A DNA stretch of 64,000 nucleotides, from positions 124,001-188,000 of the forward strand of contig NZ_CP013435.1 in the NCBI RefSeq assembly GCF_001718795.1, given 5' to 3'. Position numbers and translations under genes: made by a program. The notes under the pieces were generated by a model, which saw nothing but the letters and a program-made list of their open reading frames with translations, did no database searches and was not told the origin of the DNA. Below, piece after piece: positions 8,123-16,188 of the stretch (within the stretch, counting starts at the first letter, position 1; the number at the start of each line of letters is the position of its first letter). Source of the stretch: Burkholderia latens. GTDB taxonomy: Bacteria > Pseudomonadota > Gammaproteobacteria > Burkholderiales > Burkholderiaceae.

Positions 8123-9259
8123 TCAGGCCGGCTGGCGTGCGTCGTCGCGATGGTGAAGGAGCGTCGGCCAGCGCGCGGCATCGCGCCATGCGTCGAACGC
8201 GTCGGTATCGGCGAACGCGCCGCCGAGCGCGGCCTGCGCGAATTCAACCGCCGCGTGCGCGACTTCCGGCGCGATCATGAAGCCATGCCGGTACAGGCCG
8301 TTGACGGCCAGCGTCGTCGCGCCGTCCCAGATCACCGCCGGGCGATGATCGGGCAGCGTCGGTCGGCACTGCGCGTTGAGTTCAAGGATGCGCGCCTCGC
8401 CGAAGGCCGGATGAACGGAGAACGCCGCGCTCAGCAGTTCGAGCGCGGAGCGCACGCTGACCGGCGACATGTCCTCGCCCTCGACCTCGGTCGCGCCGAT
8501 CACATACAGGTCGTCCTGCTTCGGCGCGATGTACAGCGGATAGCGCGGATGCAGCAGCCGCACCGGCCGCGTGAGACCGATGCCGGGCGCCCGCACGCGC
8601 GCAACCTCGCCGCGGATGCCGCGCAGCGCAGGCAGCGCGGATTTGGCGCCGAGGCCGCGGCAGTCGATCGTGAAATGCGCGTCGGGCCGATTCGCGTCGT
8701 CGATCGTCGCGTGCCAGTGCAGCGCGACGCCGCGTTGCGCGAGGCCTGCCGCGAGCGCGCGCAACGCCTGCCGGTTGTCGAGCTGCCCTTCGCGCGGCAG
8801 CATCAGCCCGCGCGCGAAGCGCCCGGCGAGTGCGGGCTCGGCCGCGTCGATCTGCGCGCCGGCCAACGCGATGAAGCCGCCGTCGAACAGCTCGGCCGGC
8901 GCGTTCGCGCGCACGCGCCGTTCGAACAGCGGCGCCTCCGCGCGATCCGCGTGATGCCAGACGACGAGCGTGCCGCGATGCTGAAAGAACACGGATTCAG
9001 GAAGCTCGGCGAGCCACTGCGGCCAGCGAGCGAGCGACGCCGCGCCAAGCTCGGCAATCAGGCGTTCGGCGCTCGCCGCCTCGGCGAGCGGTGCGAGCAT
9101 CGCGGCCGCGATCCACGCGGCCGACTGCTCGCCGTCCGGACCGCCGCGCTCGTACAGCGCGACGCGGTGCCCGTCGCCCGCGAGCCGCCACGCGATCAGG
9201 CGGCCGACGAGGCCGCCGCCGAGTACCGCGAAATCGGGCCGGGAAGCGTGGAGATTCAT
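8123..9259 (-). CDS. thiO: Glycine oxidase ThiO (FAD-dependent)
   Basis: This 378-residue FAD-dependent D-amino-acid-oxidase-family enzyme oxidises glycine to dehydroglycine for thiazole formation, the aerobic route instead of ThiH. The N-terminal Rossmann motif VLGGGLVGRLIAWRLAG and a following acidic residue (ALYERGG) bind FAD, and GLYRHGFMIAPEVA near the C-terminus is a family signature. The start is the ATG at 9257-9259 (MNLHASRPDF); upstream in-frame sequence overlaps the riboswitch leader and is Arg/Cys-rich junk. It is the first gene after the TPP riboswitch. Confidence 0.92.
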   Translation of the reverse strand: MNLHASRPDFAVLGGGLVGRLIAWRLAGDGHRVALYERGGPDGEQSAAWIAAAMLAPLAEAASAERLIAELGAASLARWPQWLAELPESVFFQHRGTLVVWHHADRAEAPLFERRVRANAPAELFDGGFIALAGAQIDAAEPALAGRFARGLMLPREGQLDNRQALRALAAGLAQRGVALHWHATIDDANRPDAHFTIDCRGLGAKSALPALRGIRGEVARVRAPGIGLTRPVRLLHPRYPLYIAPKQDDLYVIGATEVEGEDMSPVSVRSALELLSAAFSVHPAFGEARILELNAQCRPTLPDHRPAVIWDGATTLAVNGLYRHGFMIAPEVAHAAVEFAQAALGGAFADTDAFDAWRDAARWPTLLHHRDDARQPA

Positions 9260-9508
9260 TGCGCGCCCTCCCCGCGAGCCGCGCGCACATCTGCAGCGAA
9301 TGCCGGCGCACGCGCACCGCCGCGTGCAGACACACACGGCGGCGAACCGGAAACAGCGCAAAAGACTGAAGATTGAGCGGTCATCATTCCTTCCGTAACG
9401 CGCGACGCGCGTACCCAAAAGGACGAAACCGGCGGCAGCGGCCGGCCGGGCGGGACTCGGGCGCTGACCATGTGGGATGGCAGCCAGCGCGGCCCGGCGG
9501 GATCAGAA

Positions 9509-9580
9509 ACTTCCCTCGCCGGTATTACCCGGATCGGGTGCGAAGGGTCTTTCTCAGCCTCGCCGCGTTGCCCGGAACTA
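9509..9580 (-). promoter_or_regulatory. TPP (thi box) riboswitch
   Basis: On the minus strand the leader contains the thi-box core GGCTGAGAAAGACCCTTCG, then ACCCGATCCGGGTAATACC and GGCGAGGGAA, in the right order and spacing for the thiamine pyrophosphate aptamer. TTCC near the 5' side can pair with GGAA to close P1. It lies 250 bp upstream of the thiO start, so thiOSGE should be repressed when TPP is plentiful. The expression platform between the aptamer and thiO was not resolved. Confidence 0.93.
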
Positions 9581-9621
9581 CCCGCGGCCGCGCTCGAAGC
9601 ACCCCTGTTTCGTCGTCGGCC

Positions 9622-9651
9622 ATTAGACCATAAAAGCGGAAAACGCCGCAA
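9622..9651 (-). promoter_or_regulatory. Putative promoter of the thi operon
   Basis: On the minus strand TTGCGG (9646-9651) and TCTAAT (9622-9627) are separated by 18 bp, about 40 bp ahead of the TPP aptamer. Position and spacing suit a sigma-70 type promoter for the thiOSGE transcript. Confidence 0.4.
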
Positions 9652-9893
9652 ACTGTCCCCCATGCGGCAAATTCGCCGTCGTGCCGCGCACGCTCTGGCA
9701 CAATGCCCGCAGGCCGGCCGCGCGAGCGGTCGGTTGCCGCGTCACTGCCGGTCTTAAGTGCCGTTTAAGACGTGCAGGCCACCATCCGGACGCCCGCCGT
9801 CAGTCGGCCCCCGTGCCGGCATGCCGCACGCCGTATCGCGGCGCGCACCCGGCCTCGCCGGGCCCCGCGCGCCGGCCACACATCAGGAAGCAC

Positions 9894-11663
9894 ATGACCC
9901 AATCGATCGATCCCGTCCGCCCCGCCTCCGACGCGCCGCAGGACGAGCGCCCGGTATCCGCATGGAGCCTCATCAAGCCCTATTGGGTGTCGTCGGAATG
10001 GAAAGTCGCGTGGGGGCTGCTGATCACGATCATCGCGATCAATCTCTGCGTGGTCTGGATCAACGTGAAACTGAACAAGTGGAACGTGGGGTTCTACAAC
10101 GCGCTGCAGTCGAAGAACGTGCGCGATTTCCCCGGCCTGTTGATGCAGTTCTCGGGATTCGCGTTCGCATTCATCATCCTCGCCGTCTACGGCCGTTATC
10201 TGCGCCAGATGCTCGGGTTCCGCTGGCGCCAGTGGCTCACCGAGCGCTTTCTCGGCCAATGGCTCGGCGATCGCGCGTTCTACCGGATCGAGCGCGACCG
10301 CCTCGCCGACAACCCCGACCAGCGGATCACCGACGACCTCCAGTCGTTCGCCACGGCCACGCTCACGCTGTCGCTCGACCTGCTGTCGACGGTCGTCACC
10401 CTCGTGTCGTTCATCGCGATCCTGTGGTCGCTTGCGGGCGCGCTGACGATTACGCTCGGCGCGACGCCGATCGCGATTCCCGGGTACATGGTCTGGGCGG
10501 CCGCGCTGTATGCGGTGGTCGGCTCGCTGATCATCCAGAAGGTCGGCCACCCGCTCGTGTCGATCAACTATCAGCAACAGCGCGTCGAGGCCGACTTCCG
10601 CTTCGGTTTGATCCGCGTGCGCGAGAACGCTGAGCAGATCGCGTTCTACGACGGCGAAAAAACCGAGATCGGCACCGCGCAAACGCTGTTCATGCGCATT
10701 CGCGACAACTGGTGGCGCGTGATGAAGTACACGAAGCGCCTTACGTTCGTCACGGCGTTCTACAGTCAGATCGCGATCATCTTCCCGCTCGTCGTCGCGG
10801 CGCCGCGCTATTTCGCGGGCGCGTTCTCGTTCGGGGTGCTGATGCAGATCGCGTCCGCATTCGGAACCGTCAGCGATTCGTTCTCGTGGTTCATCAACAG
10901 TTACTCGACCCTGGTCGACTGGCGCGCCACCGTCAATCGTCTGCGCGAATTCAAGCGCGTGATGGGCACGTCGCACCTGAAGGAAAGCCTGTCGCCCGCG
11001 ACCGAGCACGGCGGCATCAACCTGCACTACGTCGATGCGGCGAAGCTGTCGACCTCGTCGCTGAAGCTCGCGCTGCCGAACGGCACCGCGCTCGCGAACA
11101 TCGGCAACGTGACGATCGAACCGGGCTCGCGCTGGCTCGTGATCGGCAAGTCGGGTTCGGGCAAGAGCACGTTCATGCGCGCGCTGGCCGGCTTGTGGCC
11201 GTTCGGCGACGGCGCGATCGACGCGCCGGTCGGCGCACGGATGATGTTCGTGCCGCAAACCAGCTACCTGCCGATCGGCACGCTGAAGGCCGCGCTCACC
11301 TATCCGGCCGCGCCCGATGCGTTCACCGACGATGCGTGCCGCGACGCGCTGCGCGCGTGCCGTCTCGAAGACTACGTCGAGCGCCTCGACGAAACCGGTC
11401 ACTGGACGCGCGTGCTGTCGCCGGGCGAACAGCAGCGTCTCGCCGGCGCGCGCGTGCTGCTGCACAAGCCGGATTTCCTGTTCCTCGACGAAGCGACGAG
11501 CGCGCTCGACGCCGACAACGAAGCGCGGCTCTACCACCTGTTCGCCGAGCGGCTGCCCACGGCCGCGATCGTCAGCATCGCACACCGCGAGTCGCTCGCC
11601 GCGTTCCACGTCGGCACGATCAACGTCGAACGCGTGAACGACGACGACAAGGTCGCCGCGTAA
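9894..11663 (+). CDS. SbmA/BacA-YddA type ABC transporter (fused permease and ATPase)
   Basis: This 589-residue protein fuses an N-terminal SbmA/BacA-like membrane domain (roughly residues 30-340, several transmembrane helices) to a C-terminal ABC ATPase. The ATPase has Walker A IGKSGSGKST (about residue 417), a signature variant LSPGEQQRLAGAR (about 508) and Walker B FLFLDEATSALD (about 530). This layout is that of E. coli YddA and Mycobacterium Rv1819c-like transporters, which have been tied to cobalamin, peptide or very-long-chain fatty acid import; the substrate cannot be told here. The start is fixed by AGGAAG six bases before ATG 9894. A strong terminator follows, so it is probably monocistronic. 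Confidence 0.9.
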   Translation: MTQSIDPVRPASDAPQDERPVSAWSLIKPYWVSSEWKVAWGLLITIIAINLCVVWINVKLNKWNVGFYNALQSKNVRDFPGLLMQFSGFAFAFIILAVYGRYLRQMLGFRWRQWLTERFLGQWLGDRAFYRIERDRLADNPDQRITDDLQSFATATLTLSLDLLSTVVTLVSFIAILWSLAGALTITLGATPIAIPGYMVWAAALYAVVGSLIIQKVGHPLVSINYQQQRVEADFRFGLIRVRENAEQIAFYDGEKTEIGTAQTLFMRIRDNWWRVMKYTKRLTFVTAFYSQIAIIFPLVVAAPRYFAGAFSFGVLMQIASAFGTVSDSFSWFINSYSTLVDWRATVNRLREFKRVMGTSHLKESLSPATEHGGINLHYVDAAKLSTSSLKLALPNGTALANIGNVTIEPGSRWLVIGKSGSGKSTFMRALAGLWPFGDGAIDAPVGARMMFVPQTSYLPIGTLKAALTYPAAPDAFTDDACRDALRACRLEDYVERLDETGHWTRVLSPGEQQRLAGARVLLHKPDFLFLDEATSALDADNEARLYHLFAERLPTAAIVSIAHRESLAAFHVGTINVERVNDDDKVAA

Positions 11664-11673
11664 CCTCGCCACG

Positions 11674-11702
11674 GAAGGCCGGCACATACCGCGCCGGCCT
11701 TC
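11674..11702 (+). terminator. Intrinsic terminator after the YddA-like gene
   Basis: A perfect 10-bp stem (GAAGGCCGGC paired with GCCGGCCTTC, 9-base loop) starts 11 bp after the stop codon and is followed by TTCTCC. The T-tract is short, but the stem is strong. It separates two convergent transcription units. Confidence 0.7.
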
Positions 11703-11730
11703 TTCTCCTGCTCGTCCTCCGGCCTTCGCG

Positions 11731-12279
11731 CTAGGCCCGCCCGACCGGCACCGACACGATCGGCACATGCGATACGCCGTCGCGCGACAACCGGCTTTCA
11801 AATAACGTCAGCGCGTCGAAGCGCAGCGCGACCGGCCGTCCGGTCGCGCCGCCGTGTGCGGGTTGCCCTTCCGCGTCGCGCGGCAGCCGCGCGAGCGTGA
11901 CATGCGGCCTGAACGGCCGGCGGTCGGCCGGCACGCCCAACTCGCGCAGCAGCGCGCACAACTCGGCATTCAGCGCCGCACAGGCAGCATCGGGCGCAAG
12001 TTCCGCGACGATCAGCCGCGCGCGCGGCAGGCTCGGCCACCAGGCAATCCGCTCGACCCGCTGCAACGGCAGCGCATGCGCGGCCGCAAGCGCCGGCAGG
12101 CGCGCGGCCAGCGCGTCGCAACGCGCGCGTTCGATCGCGCCGATGAACGAGAGTGTCACGTGCAGTTGCGCGGGCAGCGTCCGCCGCGCGCCACGGGTGA
12201 CCGGCAACGCATGCAGCGCGTCGCGCGATGCCGTATCGGGCATCAGCGCGACGAATGCACGCAGCCGGTCGGCGTTCAT
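11731..12279 (-). CDS. thpR: RNA 2',3'-cyclic phosphodiesterase (2'-5' RNA ligase family)
   Basis: This 182-residue member of the 2H phosphoesterase family carries the two catalytic HxT motifs, in LHVTLSFIG and FRPHVTLARL. ThpR/LigT hydrolyses 2',3'-cyclic phosphates on RNA and can ligate 2'-5' linked tRNA halves; its physiological role is unclear. The ATG (12277-12279) overlaps the stop codon of the upstream symporter gene as ATGA. The start gives MNADRLRAFVALMPD, the expected family N-terminus. Confidence 0.92.
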   Translation of the reverse strand: MNADRLRAFVALMPDTASRDALHALPVTRGARRTLPAQLHVTLSFIGAIERARCDALAARLPALAAAHALPLQRVERIAWWPSLPRARLIVAELAPDAACAALNAELCALLRELGVPADRRPFRPHVTLARLPRDAEGQPAHGGATGRPVALRFDALTLFESRLSRDGVSHVPIVSVPVGRA

Positions 12280-13766
12280 GACTCGCGCACCGCGGCACGC
12301 GGCGCGCTCGCTGCATCGGCCGAAACCGGGCGCGGCGGCAGCGGGCCATGCTCGCCCCACACGTCGGCCGGCAGCACGTTCGCAAGCGCCGGGATCGTGT
12401 TGCGCGTGAACACCGGATCGGCGATGCCGGCCGCGCGCTGGCGACAATAATCGGCCCACGCGGCGTGCGCGTATTTGCCGAGCGCGAGGATCGCGATCAG
12501 GTTGATGATCGCCATCAGTCCCATGCTCGTATCGGCCATCGCCCACACGAGCGGCAGTTGCCCGACGCTGCCGAACATCACCATCCCGAGCACCGCGATC
12601 CGGAACAGCGGCAGCACGCCGCGCCGCTTCGTAATGAATTCGACGTTGCCCTCCGCGTACGCGTAATTGCCGATTACCGACGAGTACGCAAAGAAGAAGA
12701 TCGCGAACGCCATATAGATGCCGCCCCAGTCGCCGACGTGGCTCGCGATCGAGCGCTGTGTGAGCGCCGCGCCTTCCATCCCGGTGCCCAACTCGTACTG
12801 GCCGGACAGCAGGATCACGAACGCGGTCGCGCTGCAGATGACGATCGTGTCGACGAACACGCCGAGCATCTGGATCAGCCCCTGCACGACCGGATGCCGC
12901 GTGCTGGCGGTCGCCGCCGCATTCGGCGCGCTACCCATGCCCGCCTCGTTCGAAAACAGCCCGCGCTTGACGCCCATTGCGACCGCCTGACTGACCGCAT
13001 AGCCCGTCAACCCGCCTGCGGCCTGCTCGAGACCGAAGGCGCTTTTCACGATCAGCGCGATCACGGCCGGCACCAGCGCGATATGCGTCGCGACCGCGTA
13101 GACTGCGAGCGCGAGATAACCGATCGCCATCACCGGCACGATCACCTGCGCGACGGCCGCGATGCGGCGAATGCCGCCGAAGATGATCGGCGCGCTCAGC
13201 AGCACGAGGCCGAGGCCGACCGTCTCGCGGCTCCAGCCGAACGACGTGTGGAATGCATCGGCGATCGCGTTGGCCTGCACCGCGTTGAACACGAAGCCGA
13301 ACGCGAGGATCAGAGACAGCGAGAACAGCACGCCGAAGCCGCGCGAGCGCAGGCCAGTCTGGATGTAGTACGCGGGGCCGCCGCGATAGCTGCCGTCCGG
13401 ATGCGACACCTTGAAGATCTGCGCCAGCGTCGCCTCGACGAACGCGGACGACATCCCGACGAGCGCCGTCATCCACATCCAGAAAATCGCGCCCGGACCG
13501 CCGACCGTCAGCGCGACCGCGACGCCCGCGATGTTGCCGGTGCCGACCCGGCTCGCGAGCCCGGTCGCGAATGCCTGGAACGACGAGATCCTGCCCGGTT
13601 CGCCCTTGCTGCCGACCAGCTTCATGCTGAGGAACAGCGCCTTCAGCTGGATCATCCGAAACCGCAGCGTGAACCACGCGCCGGCGCCGAGCAGCAGCGC
13701 AATCAGCACGTAGTTCCACAACACGCCGTTGACGGCGTCGATCAGCCCATGCACGAGTGCTTCCAT
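12276..13766 (-). CDS. Alanine/glycine:cation symporter (AGCS family)
   Basis: This 496-residue inner-membrane symporter of the AGCS family (AlsT/DagA type) couples uptake of alanine or glycine to sodium. About 10-11 hydrophobic segments are evident, with family signatures GTGNIAGVAVALTVGGPGAIFWMW, quoted here in parts as GTGNIAGVAVA and GGPGAIFWMW, plus GLFSNEAGMGSAPNAAA. The chosen ATG at 13766 (MEALVHGL) has AAGGA six bases upstream; a TTG five codons earlier is also in frame. It is the first gene of a two-gene unit with thpR. Confidence 0.93.
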   Translation of the reverse strand: MEALVHGLIDAVNGVLWNYVLIALLLGAGAWFTLRFRMIQLKALFLSMKLVGSKGEPGRISSFQAFATGLASRVGTGNIAGVAVALTVGGPGAIFWMWMTALVGMSSAFVEATLAQIFKVSHPDGSYRGGPAYYIQTGLRSRGFGVLFSLSLILAFGFVFNAVQANAIADAFHTSFGWSRETVGLGLVLLSAPIIFGGIRRIAAVAQVIVPVMAIGYLALAVYAVATHIALVPAVIALIVKSAFGLEQAAGGLTGYAVSQAVAMGVKRGLFSNEAGMGSAPNAAATASTRHPVVQGLIQMLGVFVDTIVICSATAFVILLSGQYELGTGMEGAALTQRSIASHVGDWGGIYMAFAIFFFAYSSVIGNYAYAEGNVEFITKRRGVLPLFRIAVLGMVMFGSVGQLPLVWAMADTSMGLMAIINLIAILALGKYAHAAWADYCRQRAAGIADPVFTRNTIPALANVLPADVWGEHGPLPPRPVSADAASAPRAAVRES

Positions 13767-14500
13767 CCAGTGTCCTTGCAAATAGGTCGATTACGTATAG
13801 CGGTCGCGCGAACACGGTCCGCGGGGCGACATGATAGGACAGTTTGCAAGGTTTATTACAAAACGAAAGATTTGAGCTAGCGGCAAACGGATAGCGGATG
13901 CCATCAGGTTAGGTGATGCTTCGGGAAAATCCGACGAGCCGGTGGGGTCGAGCAAACGAGTGGACGGCGACACGATGATCGTCAGATCCGATGCCACGCG
14001 TCGACGCGTGTGGCCTGCAACGCGTCGAACGAGATGCGACCGGCCGGAATCGACCACCAGATGCGTGCATGCCAGCCTGGCCGAGTGATCCGCTAAGGCG
14101 ACGACATTATTGCGAATGAATCCGCCTTCTTTGACATTCCGAAACGTTGTTGATGGCGACATTGGCCAGCTAGTGCTGTCTCCATGTTTGCCGCCTTGCG
14201 TGGCCCATTCGTTCTGCACGTACCGCGACCAATTGCAAGCCGCTTCACAGTGATCAGGCTTCCACGCCTTTCTGGAAAAGGCTCTCCGGCCAGCGAAGCA
14301 ATCCCCCCAGATGGGGTATGTCCGCCGCATTTTTCTCGAAAAATTCGAGAAAAATGCGGGTTGCAGGGTGCGTCGAAAACTGCTTCATGTTCACCACTAG
14401 AACGACGGATACACGCCGCGCGGAATCCGGTAAAGAATGATGGCATATGATTCGCATTACGAATTACTCTGGAAACTCAAGAATAGGACGGAGGCTTGAA
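13767..14500 (-). other. Gene-poor 734-bp stretch at the left edge of the bacteriocin island
   Basis: No open frame here looks like a recognisable protein on either strand. Base composition drops from the GC-rich pattern of the flanks towards AT-richer sequence as the bacteriocin gene is approached. Two symmetric sites stand out: a 16-bp palindrome CACGCGTCGACGCGTG at 13995-14010 and a perfect 16-bp inverted repeat at 14325-14359. The bacteriocin promoter should lie in the last part, but no convincing -35/-10 pair or LexA box was found. Confidence 0.6.
14325..14359. repeat. Perfect 16-bp inverted repeat with 3-base centre
   Basis: CCGCATTTTTCTCGAA (14325-14340) is followed by AAA and then its exact reverse complement (14344-14359). 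It lies about 140 bp upstream of the bacteriocin start codon. It could be a regulator site, a foldback element or a remnant of a mobile element; there is no adjacent T-tract, so it is not a typical terminator. Confidence 0.85.
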
Positions 14501-15627
14501 ATGAAAGATCGCGATTCGTCAACCATCGAAAGTATTGAGCTCATTGCACAAACGCGCCGCCATCGAGAAAGACGGCGGCTCCTGGCAAGCTCAACGGCCA
14601 TCCCTCTCTATGCGCTACTGAAGCACTCGATATGTTCCGCACAATCCGGCACGTTGCCGCCGATTTCAGTCACCGCTCCACGCCTACCGAGGCTCGATGG
14701 CTTCTCCGGTAAAGTTGGGGGTGGAGGGTCAATGTCCGAGGCGGCGCTCGGCTATCCGAAACTTTGTGCTTTGGCAGATATTGCTCCGCCACGGAAATTT
14801 TCAATAATGCAGATTATGGTGACATGATTGCCACGACAGAGGATTTTTTCAAATTCCTTTTTGAGCATCGCAACGAAATGTTCTGGCGAAATCAATTGAC
14901 TTTGGTAGGCGAATTTACTGGATGGCTGGCGAGAGGCGGCTACAGGAATTTCCCTGGCGCAAATTCATACAACCTCAATGTCGCCCTGGGTCGACATGCC
15001 GACGTATCGACCCTATTCGGCATCTACGCGAATCAGCTCAATGGCATCCGCCCAATTTCAGAGTTTCAGTTTTACGGCAGCCCTTTCATGTTCATTGGGG
15101 CCGTCTATTATTGGATCTTCGGAAATGGGGAGCGAAAATCGATCAACCTCGAATCCATGAATCTGAGAATGAGCATTTCGGATTTCGAATTAATCCGGGC
15201 CAGCGTAGATAATCCCGGATACGGTCCGGGTACTTATCCGATCGACGGGCCGTTCAGCACTAACGTCTTCAGCCACGGCGCACAAGACTTCTGGTCCGCG
15301 ACCACTGTGGGCCGCGTGTCGGGTCACGTTCGAGGAACATTGACGATGCAGGAAGACAACACCTACCGCTTCGTTGGCTCCTATACATTGAATCCGGACA
15401 GATTCGATGCTGACCGCTCCAATCGACCGTTCCCGCAAGAATGGATGACTACCATTCTGCGAGAAATCGGCTCAATACTTGGCCACACCGACTATCAAAT
15501 CTACTTCGATGGCGAAAAGGAAATTTCGTTCTCTGGCCAAAGGCCCGTGCGGAACGCCGAAACGCGTCCACCCCAAGCAGTTCACCGGCCATCGTTCGGC
15601 GGACTCATGCGCCCGAGGCTCCGGTAA
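14501..15627 (+). pseudogene. Colicin-M-like bacteriocin (lipid II phosphodiesterase), apparently frameshifted
   Basis: The gene is read in two frames. Frame one (14501-14827, 108 codons) starts with ATG behind a strong GGACGGAGG and encodes a TonB-box-like, Pro-rich segment TLPPISVTAPRLPRL and a GKVGGGGS linker, as expected of an M-type bacteriocin import region. The rest (open from 14713 to 15627) carries the colicin M toxin domain: WIFGNGERKSINLESMNLRM, GTYPIDGPF, GHVRGTLTM, HTDYQIYFDGEKEIS and FSGQRP match colicin M block by block from memory. Joining needs a one-base shift; loss of one T in the run at 14798-14801 would do it. The catalytic stretch reads DRFDADRSNR (15397-15426), where colicin M has DKYDFNASTHR, so the conserved histidine appears missing. 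The toxin is probably inactive, unless the shift is a sequencing error or is programmed. A candidate immunity gene follows 63 bp downstream. Composition is AT-richer than the flanks, suggesting transfer. Confidence 0.78.
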
Positions 15628-15690
15628 ATGTAACGACAGGGTTTTCATCCGTCATCGCAACCTCATGTCCGGAGAGCTACCGAAACGATC

Positions 15691-16065
15691 ATGACCGCAA
15701 CAGTCACTCGCTGTATCGTTCGCCTCGCGCTTGTTCTTGTCGCGACAGCCTTCGCTCTGGTGTTGTTGTTTCTTATCATCGTTGGAATTGCCAGATACGA
15801 GCGGGACGAAGGCAGTTGTCCTGATGCGCCGGCCGAAGAGCTGGAGGCCAAAATTCTCGCATTCGCCAAAGAACGAGGCGTAGAGATGAACGAAGTCGAA
15901 TTCATCGGCAAGCCCCGCTACTATGCCGACAAGCTCGGCTGGTGGGCATTCGATCTAAAGTCGCGCGACGGAAACTACGCGGCAACGATCGATTGCGACC
16001 GCCGCATCACGGGTTTCGGGAAAATCCAGAAGCTTCCGCTCGAATCGGCGAAACCCGCACAATGA
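15691..16065 (+). CDS. Candidate immunity protein for the colicin-M-like bacteriocin (Cmi-like)
   Basis: This is a 124-residue protein with one N-terminal membrane helix (about residues 8-34) and a periplasmic domain of about 85 residues. The layout parallels the colicin M immunity protein Cmi: membrane anchor, a cysteine soon after it (DEGSC), a central helical part, a WAFDLKSRDGNYAATIDC strand pair, and a second cysteine near the end that could form the Cmi-like disulfide. Sequence identity to Cmi is low and the match is by architecture. Immunity genes lie next to their toxin genes, and this one is 63 bp downstream on the same strand. No good Shine-Dalgarno lies close to the ATG (GGAG is 16-17 bases away). 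It could instead be an unrelated small anchored protein. Confidence 0.6.
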   Translation: MTATVTRCIVRLALVLVATAFALVLLFLIIVGIARYERDEGSCPDAPAEELEAKILAFAKERGVEMNEVEFIGKPRYYADKLGWWAFDLKSRDGNYAATIDCDRRITGFGKIQKLPLESAKPAQ

Positions 16066-16128
16066 CGTCGCTAAACGGCACTCCCTGGACGTGTGCCGCC
16101 AGCAGAGGCCCTCGCCGCCGGCTCCCGC

Positions 16129-16157
16129 AAAAAAACGGGCGCCCTTTCGGACGCCCG
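16129..16157 (-). terminator. Intrinsic terminator of gltBD
   Basis: On the minus strand CGGGCGTCC and GGGCGCCCG form a stem with one mismatch and a GAAA-type loop, followed by seven T residues. It lies about 35 bp after the gltD stop codon. Confidence 0.85.
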
Positions 16158-16188
16158 GCCTTCATCGAGACGAAACCGCCCGCAATAC

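Noticed and set aside
12348..13880. A 510-codon plus-strand frame opposite the AGCS symporter
   Set aside because: It mirrors the symporter codons and has no membrane segments or motifs of its own.
13791..14330. A 179-codon minus-strand frame in the gap left of the bacteriocin gene
   Set aside because: No recognisable domain, no ribosome binding site, and no composition typical of a gene; kept only as unexplained sequence.
14795..14802. Programmed -1 ribosomal frameshifting at AAATTTTC as an explanation for the split bacteriocin
   Set aside because: In the starting frame the codons are CGG AAA TTT TCA, which does not fit a canonical X XXY YYZ slippery heptamer; an indel is simpler.
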